From a virus: a stretch of DNA of 60,888 nt. Position 1 is the stretch's first letter. Each line of letters begins with the position of its first letter. The DNA is taken from IMG/VR virus record IMGVR_UViG_3300012683_000002, positions 1 to 60,888 of that record, one strand, 5' to 3'. Under the pieces are notes generated by a model. It had not been told where the DNA came from. It did not search any database and saw only the letters and a program-made list of their open reading frames with translations. Shown here one piece after another: positions 1 to 8,207 of the stretch. The position numbers and the translations under genes were made by a program.

Positions 1-123
1 ATCCGCTCGACCGATTATTTGGCTCGGATCATGGGCGGGAACTGGAAGATGCCGCGCGAGCAGGCGTGGTTCTGGGAAACGAATTTTACCGAAGCTCTAG
101 CGAGCCACACCGTCAAAGTTTGG
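1..123. repeat. Terminal direct repeat, left copy
   Basis: 123 bases identical to 60766-60888, both within terL. This is the overlap expected from assembling a circular (or circularly permuted) genome, not a phage end. Confidence 0.95.
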
Positions 124-1149
124 CTGAGTCAAATGCCCGTCTCGGATGATGAAGCGCTGCAAAGTAAAAACGATCTCGTCTTTTCCGATGAAACGATTTT
201 AGAAATCAATTCGCGGCGCGAGAAAACTTATCAAGCCTACGCCATCACCGGGCAGTCCGTACTCATTGGGCAGGACGATCATCCTTATGAACCTCCCGTT
301 GAGCACATTAATTACGACAAGGAGCGTATCAAAGTTTCGTGGAAAACGAAGGGTGGACAGATGCTCCACTGGGAGCTGATTCCGCTGAAGGAATTCGAGG
401 ACACGGAAGACTATCCGGCATTCAATAAACTTCTAGTCTTCCGTCCTCCAGAAGAAAACTGCGACTACTCGGCTGGCATTGATACCGCTGACGGCTTAGG
501 CAATCCCGACGAAGACCGTTCCGTGTGTAGCATGATGCTGAACCGTAAAGGGAATCACCGCGACGAGGAAGCGGCGCAGTTTGTCTCGAACAACGTCAAC
601 GCTCCGCAAATGACTTCGATTGCCGCGTGTCTTGCGGCATGGTATGGACAGTGGTCAGAGAGTCGGGCGCACACGCGAGATCCGCGTGGCGTGAAATTCA
701 TCATCGAGCAAAGAGAGCGTTATGGTGACGACTGTCAGTTTCAACTCAAGCTCATGGGTTTCTTCTATCACCATCAATTTCAGCAGTACGACCACAAAGA
801 AGTGCATACGGAAAGCAAAATTCTCGGCTGGCGGTCGAACTTCTGGAGTCGTCCGATGCTTGTCACCCGGTTCATGGACGCAGTAACAAACGGTTGGATC
901 AAAGTCAATTCCCCAATGTCGATCCGGCAACTTTCCACCTGGGTGCGAAAGACTTCAAAAACCGGGCGCACGAAACTGGAGCACGAGTCCGGGTTTCATG
1001 ACGATAATTTGATGTCTCTGGCGATGGCGTACTTCACGCGGCATTCCCACGAAGCGGACGCTATGCGGCATCAGGCGAAATACCACGCGGCGGAAGACGA
1101 TACGCCTCCTCTAAATTTGGAGTGGGCCGAGAACAGGATCACGATATGA
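1..1149 (+). CDS. terL: Terminase large subunit, C-terminal part (gene wraps the circle)
   Basis: This is the 3' part of the packaging motor gene that begins at 59770; joined through the 123-bp terminal repeat it encodes 714 residues. The portion here holds the RNase H-like nuclease that cuts concatemeric DNA. The first acidic motif is AGIDTADG (Asp near full-length residue 493), the second acid is probably the Glu in KFIIEQRERYG, and the last is FHDDNLMSLAM near residue 667. The reading frame is open from base 1, so nothing here starts at the window edge. The stop overlaps the next start (ATGA at 1146). A near-copy of the repeated palindrome CTCCAAATTTGGAG lies at 1109 inside the gene. Function is secure from both motif sets. 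Confidence 0.93.
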   Translation: MRSTDYLARIMGGNWKMPREQAWFWETNFTEALASHTVKVWLSQMPVSDDEALQSKNDLVFSDETILEINSRREKTYQAYAITGQSVLIGQDDHPYEPPVEHINYDKERIKVSWKTKGGQMLHWELIPLKEFEDTEDYPAFNKLLVFRPPEENCDYSAGIDTADGLGNPDEDRSVCSMMLNRKGNHRDEEAAQFVSNNVNAPQMTSIAACLAAWYGQWSESRAHTRDPRGVKFIIEQRERYGDDCQFQLKLMGFFYHHQFQQYDHKEVHTESKILGWRSNFWSRPMLVTRFMDAVTNGWIKVNSPMSIRQLSTWVRKTSKTGRTKLEHESGFHDDNLMSLAMAYFTRHSHEADAMRHQAKYHAAEDDTPPLNLEWAENRITI

Positions 1150-1418
1150 TTGGCGTAATCGACAGACTGTCGCGCAACCGTCGCAAGCAGAGAGAGTTTC
1201 GCAGTATCGTGCGTCGCGTTGGGTTCACCGAGGACTCGCTAAAGTCAGCTCGCAAACGGAGTGCGGATATTTATTTTCTTCACAAGTATGCGGGTTGGAG
1301 CTATGCGAAACTGGGAAGATTCTTTGGTGTTTCCAGTACATATATGCAGATCATCGTGAAGAGATGTGATCGTCGCAATCGATTTACGGTGTGTCATCCG
1401 AAGGGTACTTGCCAATGA
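1146..1418 (+). CDS. Small HTH protein downstream of terL
   Basis: A 90-residue basic protein whose ATG overlaps the terL stop (ATGA), so it is translationally coupled. Residues about 47-75 (WSYAKLGRFFGVSSTYMQII) read as a helix-turn-helix of the sigma-region-4 or resolvase type, with a basic RNRRKQR stretch near the N terminus. It probably binds DNA, but I do not recognise the family. A diverged copy of the 14-bp palindrome lies 37 bp upstream of the start. A packaging-site or late-gene regulatory role is inference only. Confidence 0.65.
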   Translation: MIGVIDRLSRNRRKQREFRSIVRRVGFTEDSLKSARKRSADIYFLHKYAGWSYAKLGRFFGVSSTYMQIIVKRCDRRNRFTVCHPKGTCQ

Positions 1419-1903
1419 GCGACATCATCATTCCCAACTCCCGCACTCCCGTCCAGATTGGAGAGAAGCAGCGCGTCTGCGTGCTGACCCACATCGACAC
1501 CGGACGCATCCTGTGCTTCTGTCTCGACGATGCCTTCGCCTCCACGTTTGTGGATGCCGGTTACATTAAGCATGAACTACATCATGCCAATGAATACGAC
1601 CTTTGGGCAAAACGCCTTCGCGAGCAGTCGAAGCGCGAGAACGAAGCGGAGGATTACGCGTATCTCGAAAAAGAAAACCGCACTCGGCAACGCCTACGGC
1701 AACAACTGAAAGACCGTCTTAATCATTTGAGCGAGGGAGCGAGTCGCGAAGCAGTCGCCTCGGCTCTACATTGCCTCGACTTCATGGAAACAAAAAGGAA
1801 ACGATATCGCGAAGAAAGTTTCATGGTGAATGAAGCGTTTGAACAGAGTGCTGACGTCGGCGAAGTGCTAGTGGATAAGATCATGAAGCCGAAAGCGAAG
1901 TGA
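1415..1903 (+). CDS. Hypothetical protein with charged coiled-coil segment
   Basis: 162 residues from ATG 1415, which overlaps the upstream stop (ATGA) and has AAGGG nine bases before it. An in-frame GTG at 1391 is possible but lacks a better site. The N-terminal 55 residues look globular (IGEKQRVCVLTHIDTGRIL); the middle is rich in Arg, Glu and Lys (ENRTRQRLRQQLKDRL) and predicts a long helix. The family is not recognised. It is coupled to the glycosyltransferase genes that follow, so it could be an accessory of that cluster or a leftover packaging gene. Confidence 0.6.
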   Translation: MSDIIIPNSRTPVQIGEKQRVCVLTHIDTGRILCFCLDDAFASTFVDAGYIKHELHHANEYDLWAKRLREQSKRENEAEDYAYLEKENRTRQRLRQQLKDRLNHLSEGASREAVASALHCLDFMETKRKRYREESFMVNEAFEQSADVGEVLVDKIMKPKAK

Positions 1904-3108
1904 TGCCGCCGATACCGCTGCTCATCATCTCCGATGGAGTAACCTCTGGCACGGGATTAGGGAGAATCGCCCGTGACCTCGCGGTGCGCATCGCCGCTAA
2001 TCTTTCGGACGTGTACCGCGTCGGCACTCTCGGTTACGGCGGTTCGTATTCCCGCTCGCTTCCATTTCCGCAGTACCAGTGGGCTTCCAATAACGAGTGG
2101 GTGATTCACGAACTGCCGGAAGTATGGCGCGACTTCGCCGGAAGCGAACGCGGAATTGTTATGACGATCTGGGACGCGAGTCGTCTGCTCTGGTTCTCGC
2201 GACCGGAAAACTGTTCTAACCCGCAGTTGAAAAAGTTTCTTGACAGTCCGCCATTCAAGCGCTGGGGATATTTCCCAATGGACGCGACCGGGCCGAACGA
2301 CCGCTTGACCGCCGTCCTCGCCCACATCCTGAAAGGCTACGACCGGGTGCTGGCATACTCCGCTTGGGCAGAAGCTATCCTTCGCCGCACGTTAAACCCG
2401 GAGGATTGCATTGACCTTGAGCTGGCGAACCTACCACACGGTATTGACACTTCGGTATTCAAGTCGCGCACTCGCACCGTCGCGCGTCACGGTTTTGGCG
2501 AACGCATAGGAGCGAAAACGCCAAAGGGCAAGTGGTTATCTATTCCTGATGACGTTTGTCTCATCGGTATTGTTGCCACCAATCAAACACGAAAAGATTG
2601 GGGACTCGGCATCGCAGCCGTTGCGGAACTGGCAAAGACCCGCAACGTCATGCTGTGGGCGCACACTGACGTTCTGGAGCGTCAATGGTCGATCCCAGCG
2701 CTCTTGAACGACTTCGGGATTGTGGATAAAGCCATCGTCACTGGCATTCCTCTGACTGACGAGCAGATGTCGTACTGCTACTCCGCCTGCGATGTAACAC
2801 TTGGGATCGGAAACGGCGAAGGTTTCGGCTACCCTATCTTCGAGAGCCTTGCCTGCGGCACGCCATGCGTTCACGGCAACTACGGTGGGGCCGCAGAGCA
2901 TCTCTTGGATTCAATGAAGGTCGAGCCTTACTACCAGCATCTTGAAGGTTGCTATAACTGTATCCGCTGTGGCTACCGCGTTGCCGACTTGGTAGATAAA
3001 ATTACGCAACTTCCCAAAAAGGATGGAGAGTCCCTGCTTCCGCTTAATCTCGACTGGGGCGATCTGTGGGACGACTGGGAAAAATGGTTTCACGAAGGAC
3101 TCGCATGA
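1903..3108 (+). CDS. Glycosyltransferase, GT-B fold (GT4-like)
   Basis: 401 residues starting at ATG 1903 in a TGATG overlap (a GTG lies just before it). The N terminus has the glycine-rich acceptor-side signature DGVTSGTGLGRIARDLA. The C-terminal half carries the GT4 donor-binding pattern GEGFGYPIFESLACGTPCV, with the second Glu of the EX7E motif. Such enzymes transfer a sugar from a nucleotide-sugar to a glycan, lipid or protein acceptor in the cytoplasm. It is the first of four coupled glycosyltransferase genes between terminase and portal. Its substrate cannot be read from sequence: phage DNA base, virion protein or host surface glycan are all possible. Confidence 0.85.
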   Translation: MPPIPLLIISDGVTSGTGLGRIARDLAVRIAANLSDVYRVGTLGYGGSYSRSLPFPQYQWASNNEWVIHELPEVWRDFAGSERGIVMTIWDASRLLWFSRPENCSNPQLKKFLDSPPFKRWGYFPMDATGPNDRLTAVLAHILKGYDRVLAYSAWAEAILRRTLNPEDCIDLELANLPHGIDTSVFKSRTRTVARHGFGERIGAKTPKGKWLSIPDDVCLIGIVATNQTRKDWGLGIAAVAELAKTRNVMLWAHTDVLERQWSIPALLNDFGIVDKAIVTGIPLTDEQMSYCYSACDVTLGIGNGEGFGYPIFESLACGTPCVHGNYGGAAEHLLDSMKVEPYYQHLEGCYNCIRCGYRVADLVDKITQLPKKDGESLLPLNLDWGDLWDDWEKWFHEGLA

Positions 3109-3656
3109 GATACACCATCATCACTCCGACCCTTGGACGCGAAAGCCTCGTTCGTACATGCGAGTCGGTTGACCGGCAAACGACAGACGACTGGCAGCAT
3201 ATTGTCGTCGTGGACAAGAAAACAGACCCTGAGATTCTCGTCCAAATCTATCGTAGTCATCGCCTAATAATTCACTGCGGACTGCCGCACGGGAACTTTG
3301 GGAACACATGCCGCCACAACGCTTGGGAATTCGCAGAAGGCGAGTATCTGTTGTACCTCGATGACGACAACTGGTTATCGGACGACCATGTGCTAGAAGA
3401 CTTGAATGTAGTCGTTACCCCGTGGGCTCTCTTCCCAATCCTGCGGCACGGCAACCGATTTTTTACCGACCCTCCAAAGTGCTGTCACGTAGACACCGCG
3501 AACGTGGTGGTCAGCCGGGACATTGGCCGATGGCCCGACATCCCGGACTACACGGCTGACGGCCAGTTTGTCGAATCGCTTCTCAAGTATCCCTACCAAG
3601 CGTTTCCAGATTTCCGGACGATTGTCGTTATGCCACATTCGAGTGAGGGACGATGA
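3105..3656 (+). CDS. Glycosyltransferase, GT-A fold (GT2-like), short
   Basis: 183 residues from ATG 3105 (ATGA overlap, GAAGGA upstream). The opening TIITPTLGRESLVRTCESV is a classical GT-A nucleotide-binding beginning, and YLLYLDDDNWLSDD supplies the metal-binding DxD region. At 183 residues it covers only the catalytic core, shorter than usual GT2 enzymes, and lacks a membrane segment, so it should act in the cytosol. It probably works with the flanking transferases to build one oligosaccharide. Function class is clear; substrate is unknown. Confidence 0.8.
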   Translation: MRYTIITPTLGRESLVRTCESVDRQTTDDWQHIVVVDKKTDPEILVQIYRSHRLIIHCGLPHGNFGNTCRHNAWEFAEGEYLLYLDDDNWLSDDHVLEDLNVVVTPWALFPILRHGNRFFTDPPKCCHVDTANVVVSRDIGRWPDIPDYTADGQFVESLLKYPYQAFPDFRTIVVMPHSSEGR

Positions 3657-4318
3657 AGGACTTGCTCGTCATCCTCTGCTCCAGCGGCGCACGCGGGTTT
3701 CAAGAAAAGTATGTCGAGCAAATGCTTGAAGCTGGGATTCAAGTGCGCGTGGAACTATTAGAGGAGTTCCCGAACTCGAACGGTGGAGGAACGCTCGGAC
3801 ATCAAGTCCAGGGTCAGCGTGCGTTAGCTAGGGAGTGTTCCGAATATCAAAAACTAGTTTTCACCGACGCTTTTGACGTTCTATTTTATGGAACCAAAGA
3901 AGACGTGATTCGTAAGATCCCGGACGGTCACGTATTACTGGCCGCTGAGCGCAACTGCTATCCCGACCAATCCCTTGCCTCGACCTTCCCCGGAACGACC
4001 GCGTGGCGCTACGTTAATGGTGGAATGATGTGCGGCAGGCCGGAGCGCATCCTAGAGTGGCTGGACGAGATCGAGCGGCATCCGCTATACGATCCGAACG
4101 GACTGAATCAGCGCTTCTTTAATCTGCTTCGCCATAACGGTTCTTCGCTCATTCCGATCGACGAGCGCACCGAACTTTTCTATTGCCTGTTTTTGGAGCA
4201 GAGCGAACTTGCGTTCGAGAATGGTCTTCCGGTGAATACGGTTCTCGGGACACATCCAAATTTTATCCACGCAAACGGCAAGTGGGGATGGCCGGATTGT
4301 GTGGGGAGGACGCTATGA
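3653..4318 (+). CDS. Glycosyltransferase resembling procollagen-type (PLOD-like) enzymes
   Basis: 221 residues from ATG 3653 (ATGA overlap, GAGGGA just upstream). The motif LVFTDAFDVLFYG, followed by LLAAERNCYPDQS, matches the donor-binding core of the glucosyl/galactosyltransferase domain in lysyl-hydroxylase-type enzymes, where the Asp residues bind metal and UDP-sugar. YVNGGMMCG matches the later conserved Gly-rich strand. These enzymes usually glycosylate protein side chains, which hints that a virion or host protein may be the acceptor; that is inference. Third of four coupled glycosyltransferases. Confidence 0.75.
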   Translation: MKDLLVILCSSGARGFQEKYVEQMLEAGIQVRVELLEEFPNSNGGGTLGHQVQGQRALARECSEYQKLVFTDAFDVLFYGTKEDVIRKIPDGHVLLAAERNCYPDQSLASTFPGTTAWRYVNGGMMCGRPERILEWLDEIERHPLYDPNGLNQRFFNLLRHNGSSLIPIDERTELFYCLFLEQSELAFENGLPVNTVLGTHPNFIHANGKWGWPDCVGRTL

Positions 4319-5061
4319 ATGCAGCGCTCATGCTTACCCATAACTGCCTTGAGATGACGAAACGGTGTATCGAGTCGGTTAGGAAACAATACATTCCGAT
4401 GAGAATTATTGTTGGTGACAACGGTTCGACTGATGGAACCCTTGACTGGTTGAAATCTAATGACATTGAAGTGATGTTCAAGTCGTCGCTTACCATGCCG
4501 TTGAATCTTGGAGTAAGTAAGGGGTGGAATATAAGTCTTGAGTATCTGTTCAACTTCCATGCTGAAGTTCTCTTGGTCAACAACGACGTGGTTCTTCCGC
4601 CGTGGTTCTACAGCGAACTGCTCTCCTACGATGTTCCGTTCGTAACCGGCGTCTCGGTTGATAACATGGATGCAATTCGGGAACGAACACCGCGAGCGCC
4701 TCTCGTCGGTCATCCCGACTTCAGCGCGTTCCTGATTCGCCGCGATGCGTGGGACAAGATAGGCCCATTCGATGAAGGCATGAAGTTCTACGCGCAGGAC
4801 TGCGACTATCATGTGCGAGCGGTAAAAACTGGAGTGCCTCTACTGGCCGCGAATCTGCCGTTTTATCACGAGCGCAGCTCGACGCTGCGTCTCGCTTCCC
4901 CGGAAGAACAAGCGGCCATCCAACAGCAGGCGAATGCGGATCGCGCGTACTTTCGTCGCAAGTGGGGATTCGAGGTTGGTTCGGAAGAATATCAGGCTGC
5001 GACCCGGACTGAAGGTTGGGGTGGCTGCGCTGACTCCCCCGACAAAATAAAATTGGCATGA
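4315..5061 (+). CDS. Glycosyltransferase family 2
   Basis: 248 residues from ATG 4315, with a strong GGGGAGGA site and ATGA overlap. The N terminus (LTHNCLEMTKRCIESV ... VGDNGSTDGTLDWL) is typical GT2, VNNDVVLPPWF is the metal-binding NDD region, and FLIRRDAWDKIGPFDEG followed by DCDYHVRA carries the acceptor loop and catalytic acid. It resembles rhamnosyl- and similar surface-glycan transferases. It ends the cluster; the next 35 bases hold the portal promoter. Confidence 0.88.
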   Translation: MNAALMLTHNCLEMTKRCIESVRKQYIPMRIIVGDNGSTDGTLDWLKSNDIEVMFKSSLTMPLNLGVSKGWNISLEYLFNFHAEVLLVNNDVVLPPWFYSELLSYDVPFVTGVSVDNMDAIRERTPRAPLVGHPDFSAFLIRRDAWDKIGPFDEGMKFYAQDCDYHVRAVKTGVPLLAANLPFYHERSSTLRLASPEEQAAIQQQANADRAYFRRKWGFEVGSEEYQAATRTEGWGGCADSPDKIKLA

Positions 5062-5087
5062 CAGTGCCGTGATTATCAAAGTATGAT
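5058..5087 (+). promoter_or_regulatory. Promoter for portal gene, predicted leaderless
   Basis: The -35 is ATGACA (5058-5063) and the -10 is TATGAT (5082-5087), each 5/6 to the sigma-70 consensus, with an 18-bp spacer. Exactly 8 bp separate the -10 from the portal ATG at 5096 and there is no ribosome-binding site, so the transcript would begin at or just before the start codon. The same spacing recurs at 41213 and 47485. Confidence 0.55.
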
Positions 5088-5095
5088 GTCGCTAC

Positions 5096-7141
5096 ATGGA
5101 AAAGAAGCTCCAAGACTGGCAGGTTCCGACCTTTGAGTCGGATGCTGCGCAACGTCAGTCATGGATCGAAGAACAAATTCAAGACGGCGATAAATGGTGG
5201 GACAGCCAAGCCGTGTCGAAGAACGCGGAACAGAACTTAGCGCTCCTCAGCGCTGACGGGCCGCAGAAACTAAAATCCAATAATCTGAAAAGCGATATTC
5301 GGAAGTTTGTCGAGACCATCGCCGACGTTCGCGAGATTGCCACGCTCGGTTCGGGAGCGGAACAGTTCAAGACGATGGTCGAGCAGTACAACCGGATTTA
5401 CAAGCATATTTACCAAGAGTCCCAGTTCGCGCGGCAGTCCCGGCAAGCGCTGCAATACGCGATTCCGTTAGGCCGTGGATACCTCTGGCCGCGCTACATT
5501 CGGAAAGATTTTGGCTGGGGAGCGGGACAGATCGAGTTTCGCGCTTTGGGGCCAAGGGAAGTGTTACCCTGCCAGTTACCCGCTGACAACGACATTCAAG
5601 GCAGTTACGCGGTCACTATCGTTGACTGCTTAGGCATAGCCGAGGCCCACGCTCGCTTCCCGCACGCGCAAGACAAGTTATTTCCGGTGTCGAGAACTAA
5701 GCCGTCGTCGAACGGTCACGTTCGCCGGTTAGAGTTTTGGGATCGCTGGAAGTATGGGCAAGAACAGCAAGACTGGGATCAACGCTACTGCGAGATCCGT
5801 TACACCTTCGTGCGCGACCTGCGCATCAACCGAACCGGACAAATGCTACCGATGGGGGACGCACGAGGGGAGAATGGTGAGAAACTAACTTCTTGGTCCT
5901 ACGACGTTCCTTCGCTTGGAAGCCTGCTCGTAACCACAAACCCAAACAATCAACTTCCCGAGTCTCGCAAAGCGGAGCCAGAAGACTGCCGCATTTATCC
6001 GCAGTTGCGTCTTCTAATCTCAAATCCCGGCATGTCGGAGCCGCTATACGATGGCCCAGCCTTCGACTGGCACGGCATGATGCCACCCGTCGCTTACGAA
6101 GTGGATGACTGGCCGTGGATGGCGGTTGGGTTCTCTCTTCTTTATGACGTGGCTGGGATCGAACGCGCGGAGCGCGGGTTCATTGACTTGATGTATCGCG
6201 TGCTGAAAGCGAAGATGGACCCGCCGAAAGGCTACGACTTGAACGCGGGGATTCCGCGCGAAGACTTGAAGAGCTTTGACTGGCTGGCAGAGTCGGGGAC
6301 AACGGTCGGGATCGACGGCAAAGTCCAAGATGCGCTGAAGTCTCTTTTGCCGGACAGCGTGCGCGTGGAGTCGAGCGACTTCCAAATGGTTGAGATGTTC
6401 GAGAAGATGCGACAGAAGGCTCTTGGACTTAACGACATCGCAAGCCTCTCGCAACTGAAATTCAATCTCTCTGGCGAGGCGATGGACAAGTTCCTAGAAA
6501 CCATTGGGCCAATCGCGAAAGGTATTTCCGGTAACATGCAGGTGGCGCAGTCGAAGATTGCCTACATGCTGAAGTTCATGGTCGGGCAGTATTTCACGAC
6601 CAACGACTTACTTTCCTTTATTGGGCCGGACGCGGTGTCGGTAGAAACCTTCGACTTCAATCCCAATTCTATTGTCCCGTCACATCTACCTTCCGAATCG
6701 CATCTGCAAAAAGACAATAAGCCAAGCGAAAAGTCGGACATGGAACGGGCGAAGTGGTTTGCGAAAAACCTGAAGGTAGTTTCCGTTCCCAGCCAGTTGT
6801 TGAACGTGACCCAAATGCAGGATCAGTTGAAGTGGCTGAACTTCCTACAACGCGGCTTCCCGATTTCTTTCAGCACCGCCTTCAAGAAACTGGGCGTCGA
6901 GAACTGGGGCGACTCGCCGGGAACAAGCGAGTTTGATAAGTACATCTGGGAGCAAACGAGAATCATGGAGATGAAGGCGAAACTAGCGCAGGTGGCGCAA
7001 GCCGAAGGGCTGGGGGGAGAAGAGAAACCCGGTAAGGGCAAAGGCGGAGGCCGTCCACCGAGTGGGAAGCAGCCGCCGAAGCAGGAGACACGCGGCACGA
7101 AGAGTGGAAACTTGCGCGTAGTCACCGCGCAGAGCAAGTAG
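5096..7141 (+). CDS. Portal protein
   Basis: 681 residues, assigned as the dodecameric portal through which DNA enters and leaves the capsid. Support: position before scaffold and capsid genes, length, acidic/aromatic N terminus, a central region rich in WPWMAVGFSLLYDVAGIERAERG, and a helical C-terminal half with FEKMRQKALGLNDI followed by a Gly/Lys/Pro-rich tail (GKGKGGGRPPSGK). No SD precedes the ATG, in keeping with the leaderless promoter. It is too divergent to place in a named portal family by eye, but no other gene nearby fits better. Confidence 0.72.
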   Translation: MEKKLQDWQVPTFESDAAQRQSWIEEQIQDGDKWWDSQAVSKNAEQNLALLSADGPQKLKSNNLKSDIRKFVETIADVREIATLGSGAEQFKTMVEQYNRIYKHIYQESQFARQSRQALQYAIPLGRGYLWPRYIRKDFGWGAGQIEFRALGPREVLPCQLPADNDIQGSYAVTIVDCLGIAEAHARFPHAQDKLFPVSRTKPSSNGHVRRLEFWDRWKYGQEQQDWDQRYCEIRYTFVRDLRINRTGQMLPMGDARGENGEKLTSWSYDVPSLGSLLVTTNPNNQLPESRKAEPEDCRIYPQLRLLISNPGMSEPLYDGPAFDWHGMMPPVAYEVDDWPWMAVGFSLLYDVAGIERAERGFIDLMYRVLKAKMDPPKGYDLNAGIPREDLKSFDWLAESGTTVGIDGKVQDALKSLLPDSVRVESSDFQMVEMFEKMRQKALGLNDIASLSQLKFNLSGEAMDKFLETIGPIAKGISGNMQVAQSKIAYMLKFMVGQYFTTNDLLSFIGPDAVSVETFDFNPNSIVPSHLPSESHLQKDNKPSEKSDMERAKWFAKNLKVVSVPSQLLNVTQMQDQLKWLNFLQRGFPISFSTAFKKLGVENWGDSPGTSEFDKYIWEQTRIMEMKAKLAQVAQAEGLGGEEKPGKGKGGGRPPSGKQPPKQETRGTKSGNLRVVTAQSK

Positions 7142-7143
7142 CT

Positions 7144-7359
7144 ATGACACTCACAAGTTGGGTATCAACGAACCATTCACAACCAGACGTTTTCATAAAG
7201 TGCCAAGGTCAAGGGTGCGAAGCGGTTATTGTTTTTAATCGACAGGAAATCCTTGACCGTAAGAATATTGGGACGAACACTTCGACGCCATGCCGTCACT
7301 GCGGCTGGCATCCGGTGTATCCTCCCGAGCCGTGGAATGAGTTGAAAGAACCGTTCTAG
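7144..7359 (+). CDS. Small zinc-ribbon protein
   Basis: 71 residues from ATG 7144, two bases after the portal stop. Two Cys pairs (CQGQGC and CRHCGWHP) about 35 residues apart form a probable zinc ribbon. Nothing else identifies a function. One of several small zinc proteins in this genome, but the only one in the head region. Confidence 0.55.
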   Translation: MTLTSWVSTNHSQPDVFIKCQGQGCEAVIVFNRQEILDRKNIGTNTSTPCRHCGWHPVYPPEPWNELKEPF

Positions 7360-7364
7360 TGATT

Positions 7365-7598
7365 ATGGACACTCCTACCGTCAAGGCGATCAAAGTCTTT
7401 GTCACTTTGGAATCGGTGCTTGAAGTCCCAAAGACGTTCAGCATCGAAAAAGTGTTTTCGTATCTGCGCTCGAATAAATTCAAAGGCGAGACGAGCGTCA
7501 ACTGTAATCAAGGCGGTATTACCAACGTGGTTACGCGGGAAAACATCCCGTTGACGATGAAGGAATTGGATCAAATTCTGGCGGAAAGAAAAAAATGA
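7365..7598 (+). CDS. Hypothetical protein
   Basis: 77 residues from ATG 7365; a GTG at 7359 overlapping the preceding stop, with GAAAGAA upstream, is an equally plausible start (79 residues). The protein reads as a compact alpha/beta domain (TVKAIKVFVTLESVLEVPK). Family not recognised. It overlaps the start of the next gene by four bases, so the two are co-translated. Confidence 0.55.
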   Translation: MDTPTVKAIKVFVTLESVLEVPKTFSIEKVFSYLRSNKFKGETSVNCNQGGITNVVTRENIPLTMKELDQILAERKK

Positions 7599-7801
7599 TT
7601 GCCGTGGAAGAATTGAGTCAAAAAGAGCTTAAGGTTCTGCAACTACTAGCTGACGGTAAAACCCTGCGAGGCACGGCAAAATCCATGAAACGCGCGGAAA
7701 TCACGCTTAAACACTACACTGAGATCATCCGGGAAAAGTTGGACGCGCCGACCACAACGAACGCAATCGCGATCGCCCTCCGCCGTGGTTTGATCGACTG
7801 A
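7595..7801 (+). CDS. Orphan LuxR/GerE-type HTH protein
   Basis: 68 residues consisting of a single LuxR C-terminal (GerE) DNA-binding domain: LSQKELKVLQLLADGKTLR, then ITLKHYTEIIREKLD and AIAIALRRGLID. No receiver or ligand-binding domain is attached. It is coupled to the gene before it and followed by a terminator, inside the head operon. A second stand-alone LuxR HTH lies at 26224. Likely a transcription factor acting on phage or host promoters. Confidence 0.8.
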   Translation: MIAVEELSQKELKVLQLLADGKTLRGTAKSMKRAEITLKHYTEIIREKLDAPTTTNAIAIALRRGLID

Positions 7802-7938
7802 AAGGTACTTTAGTTCCTTTACGCTTATTCCTCTTCCGTAGTATCTCTCCAAACAGAGATTCACCATACAACCCTTCGTGGAACTGATGGTGGCTCAAGT
7901 CTGAAGTGGCTTGAGCCACTTTCTCTTTGGAGGAATCT
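7802..7938 (+). terminator. Intergenic hairpins with terminator at 7890-7928
   Basis: No gene is seen here. There are three hairpins. The weakest is AAAGG/CCTTT (7801-7820). ATCTCT/AGAGAT at 7843-7860 has a 6-bp perfect stem. GTGGCTCAAG/CTTGAGCCAC at 7890-7919 has a 10-bp perfect stem and a 10-base loop, followed by TTTCTCTTT, and is a likely rho-independent terminator. The strong GGAGGA site of the next gene lies immediately after the T-rich tract. Confidence 0.6.
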
Positions 7939-8058
7939 ATGGCACGTCACAAAGGTCACAAACTGATGATCAAAGGGTCATCGGTCGGCGGCAAGCATAA
8001 GGGCCGCAAGCGCGGTGGCAAGAAAGGCCGTCGCAAGGGTGGGCGGAAACGCCGATAG
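7939..8058 (+). CDS. Very basic miniprotein 1 (39 aa), protamine-like
   Basis: 39 residues with an excellent GGAGGA site five bases upstream. Over half of the residues are Lys, Arg or His, and most of the rest are Gly (for example KGRKRGGKKGRRKGGRKRR at the C terminus), so it should bind nucleic acid non-specifically. It sits directly before a second basic miniprotein and the scaffold and capsid genes, which suggests an internal head protein that neutralises or condenses DNA. That role is inference. It does not match ribosomal proteins I know. Confidence 0.72.
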   Translation: MARHKGHKLMIKGSSVGGKHKGRKRGGKKGRRKGGRKRR

Positions 8059-8069
8059 GAGTCTCCTAT

Positions 8070-8207
8070 ATGGCGAAACGCAAACGCAAACTGGTCATCA
8101 AGGATCATGCCACGGGCCGATTGAAATCTCGGGCTAAAGGTCGTAGCGGTAAGGGTGGAAAAATCGACCTTAAGTTCAGAAGTCTCGGCAAGGGCCGGAA
8201 GCGCTGA
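8070..8207 (+). CDS. Very basic miniprotein 2 (45 aa), protamine-like
   Basis: 45 residues, 11 bases after miniprotein 1, with AGGAG upstream. It begins MAKRKRKLVIKD, which parallels the HKLMIKGS stretch of its neighbour, so the two look like diverged tandem duplicates. The remainder is rich in Lys, Arg and Gly. Likely a nucleic-acid-binding head component made together with its neighbour. Confidence 0.7.
   Translation: MAKRKRKLVIKDHATGRLKSRAKGRSGKGGKIDLKFRSLGKGRKR

Noticed and set aside
1-123. Terminal direct repeat as a packaging end of the phage
   Set aside because: It lies within terL and reads through in frame, so it is the assembly overlap of a circle.
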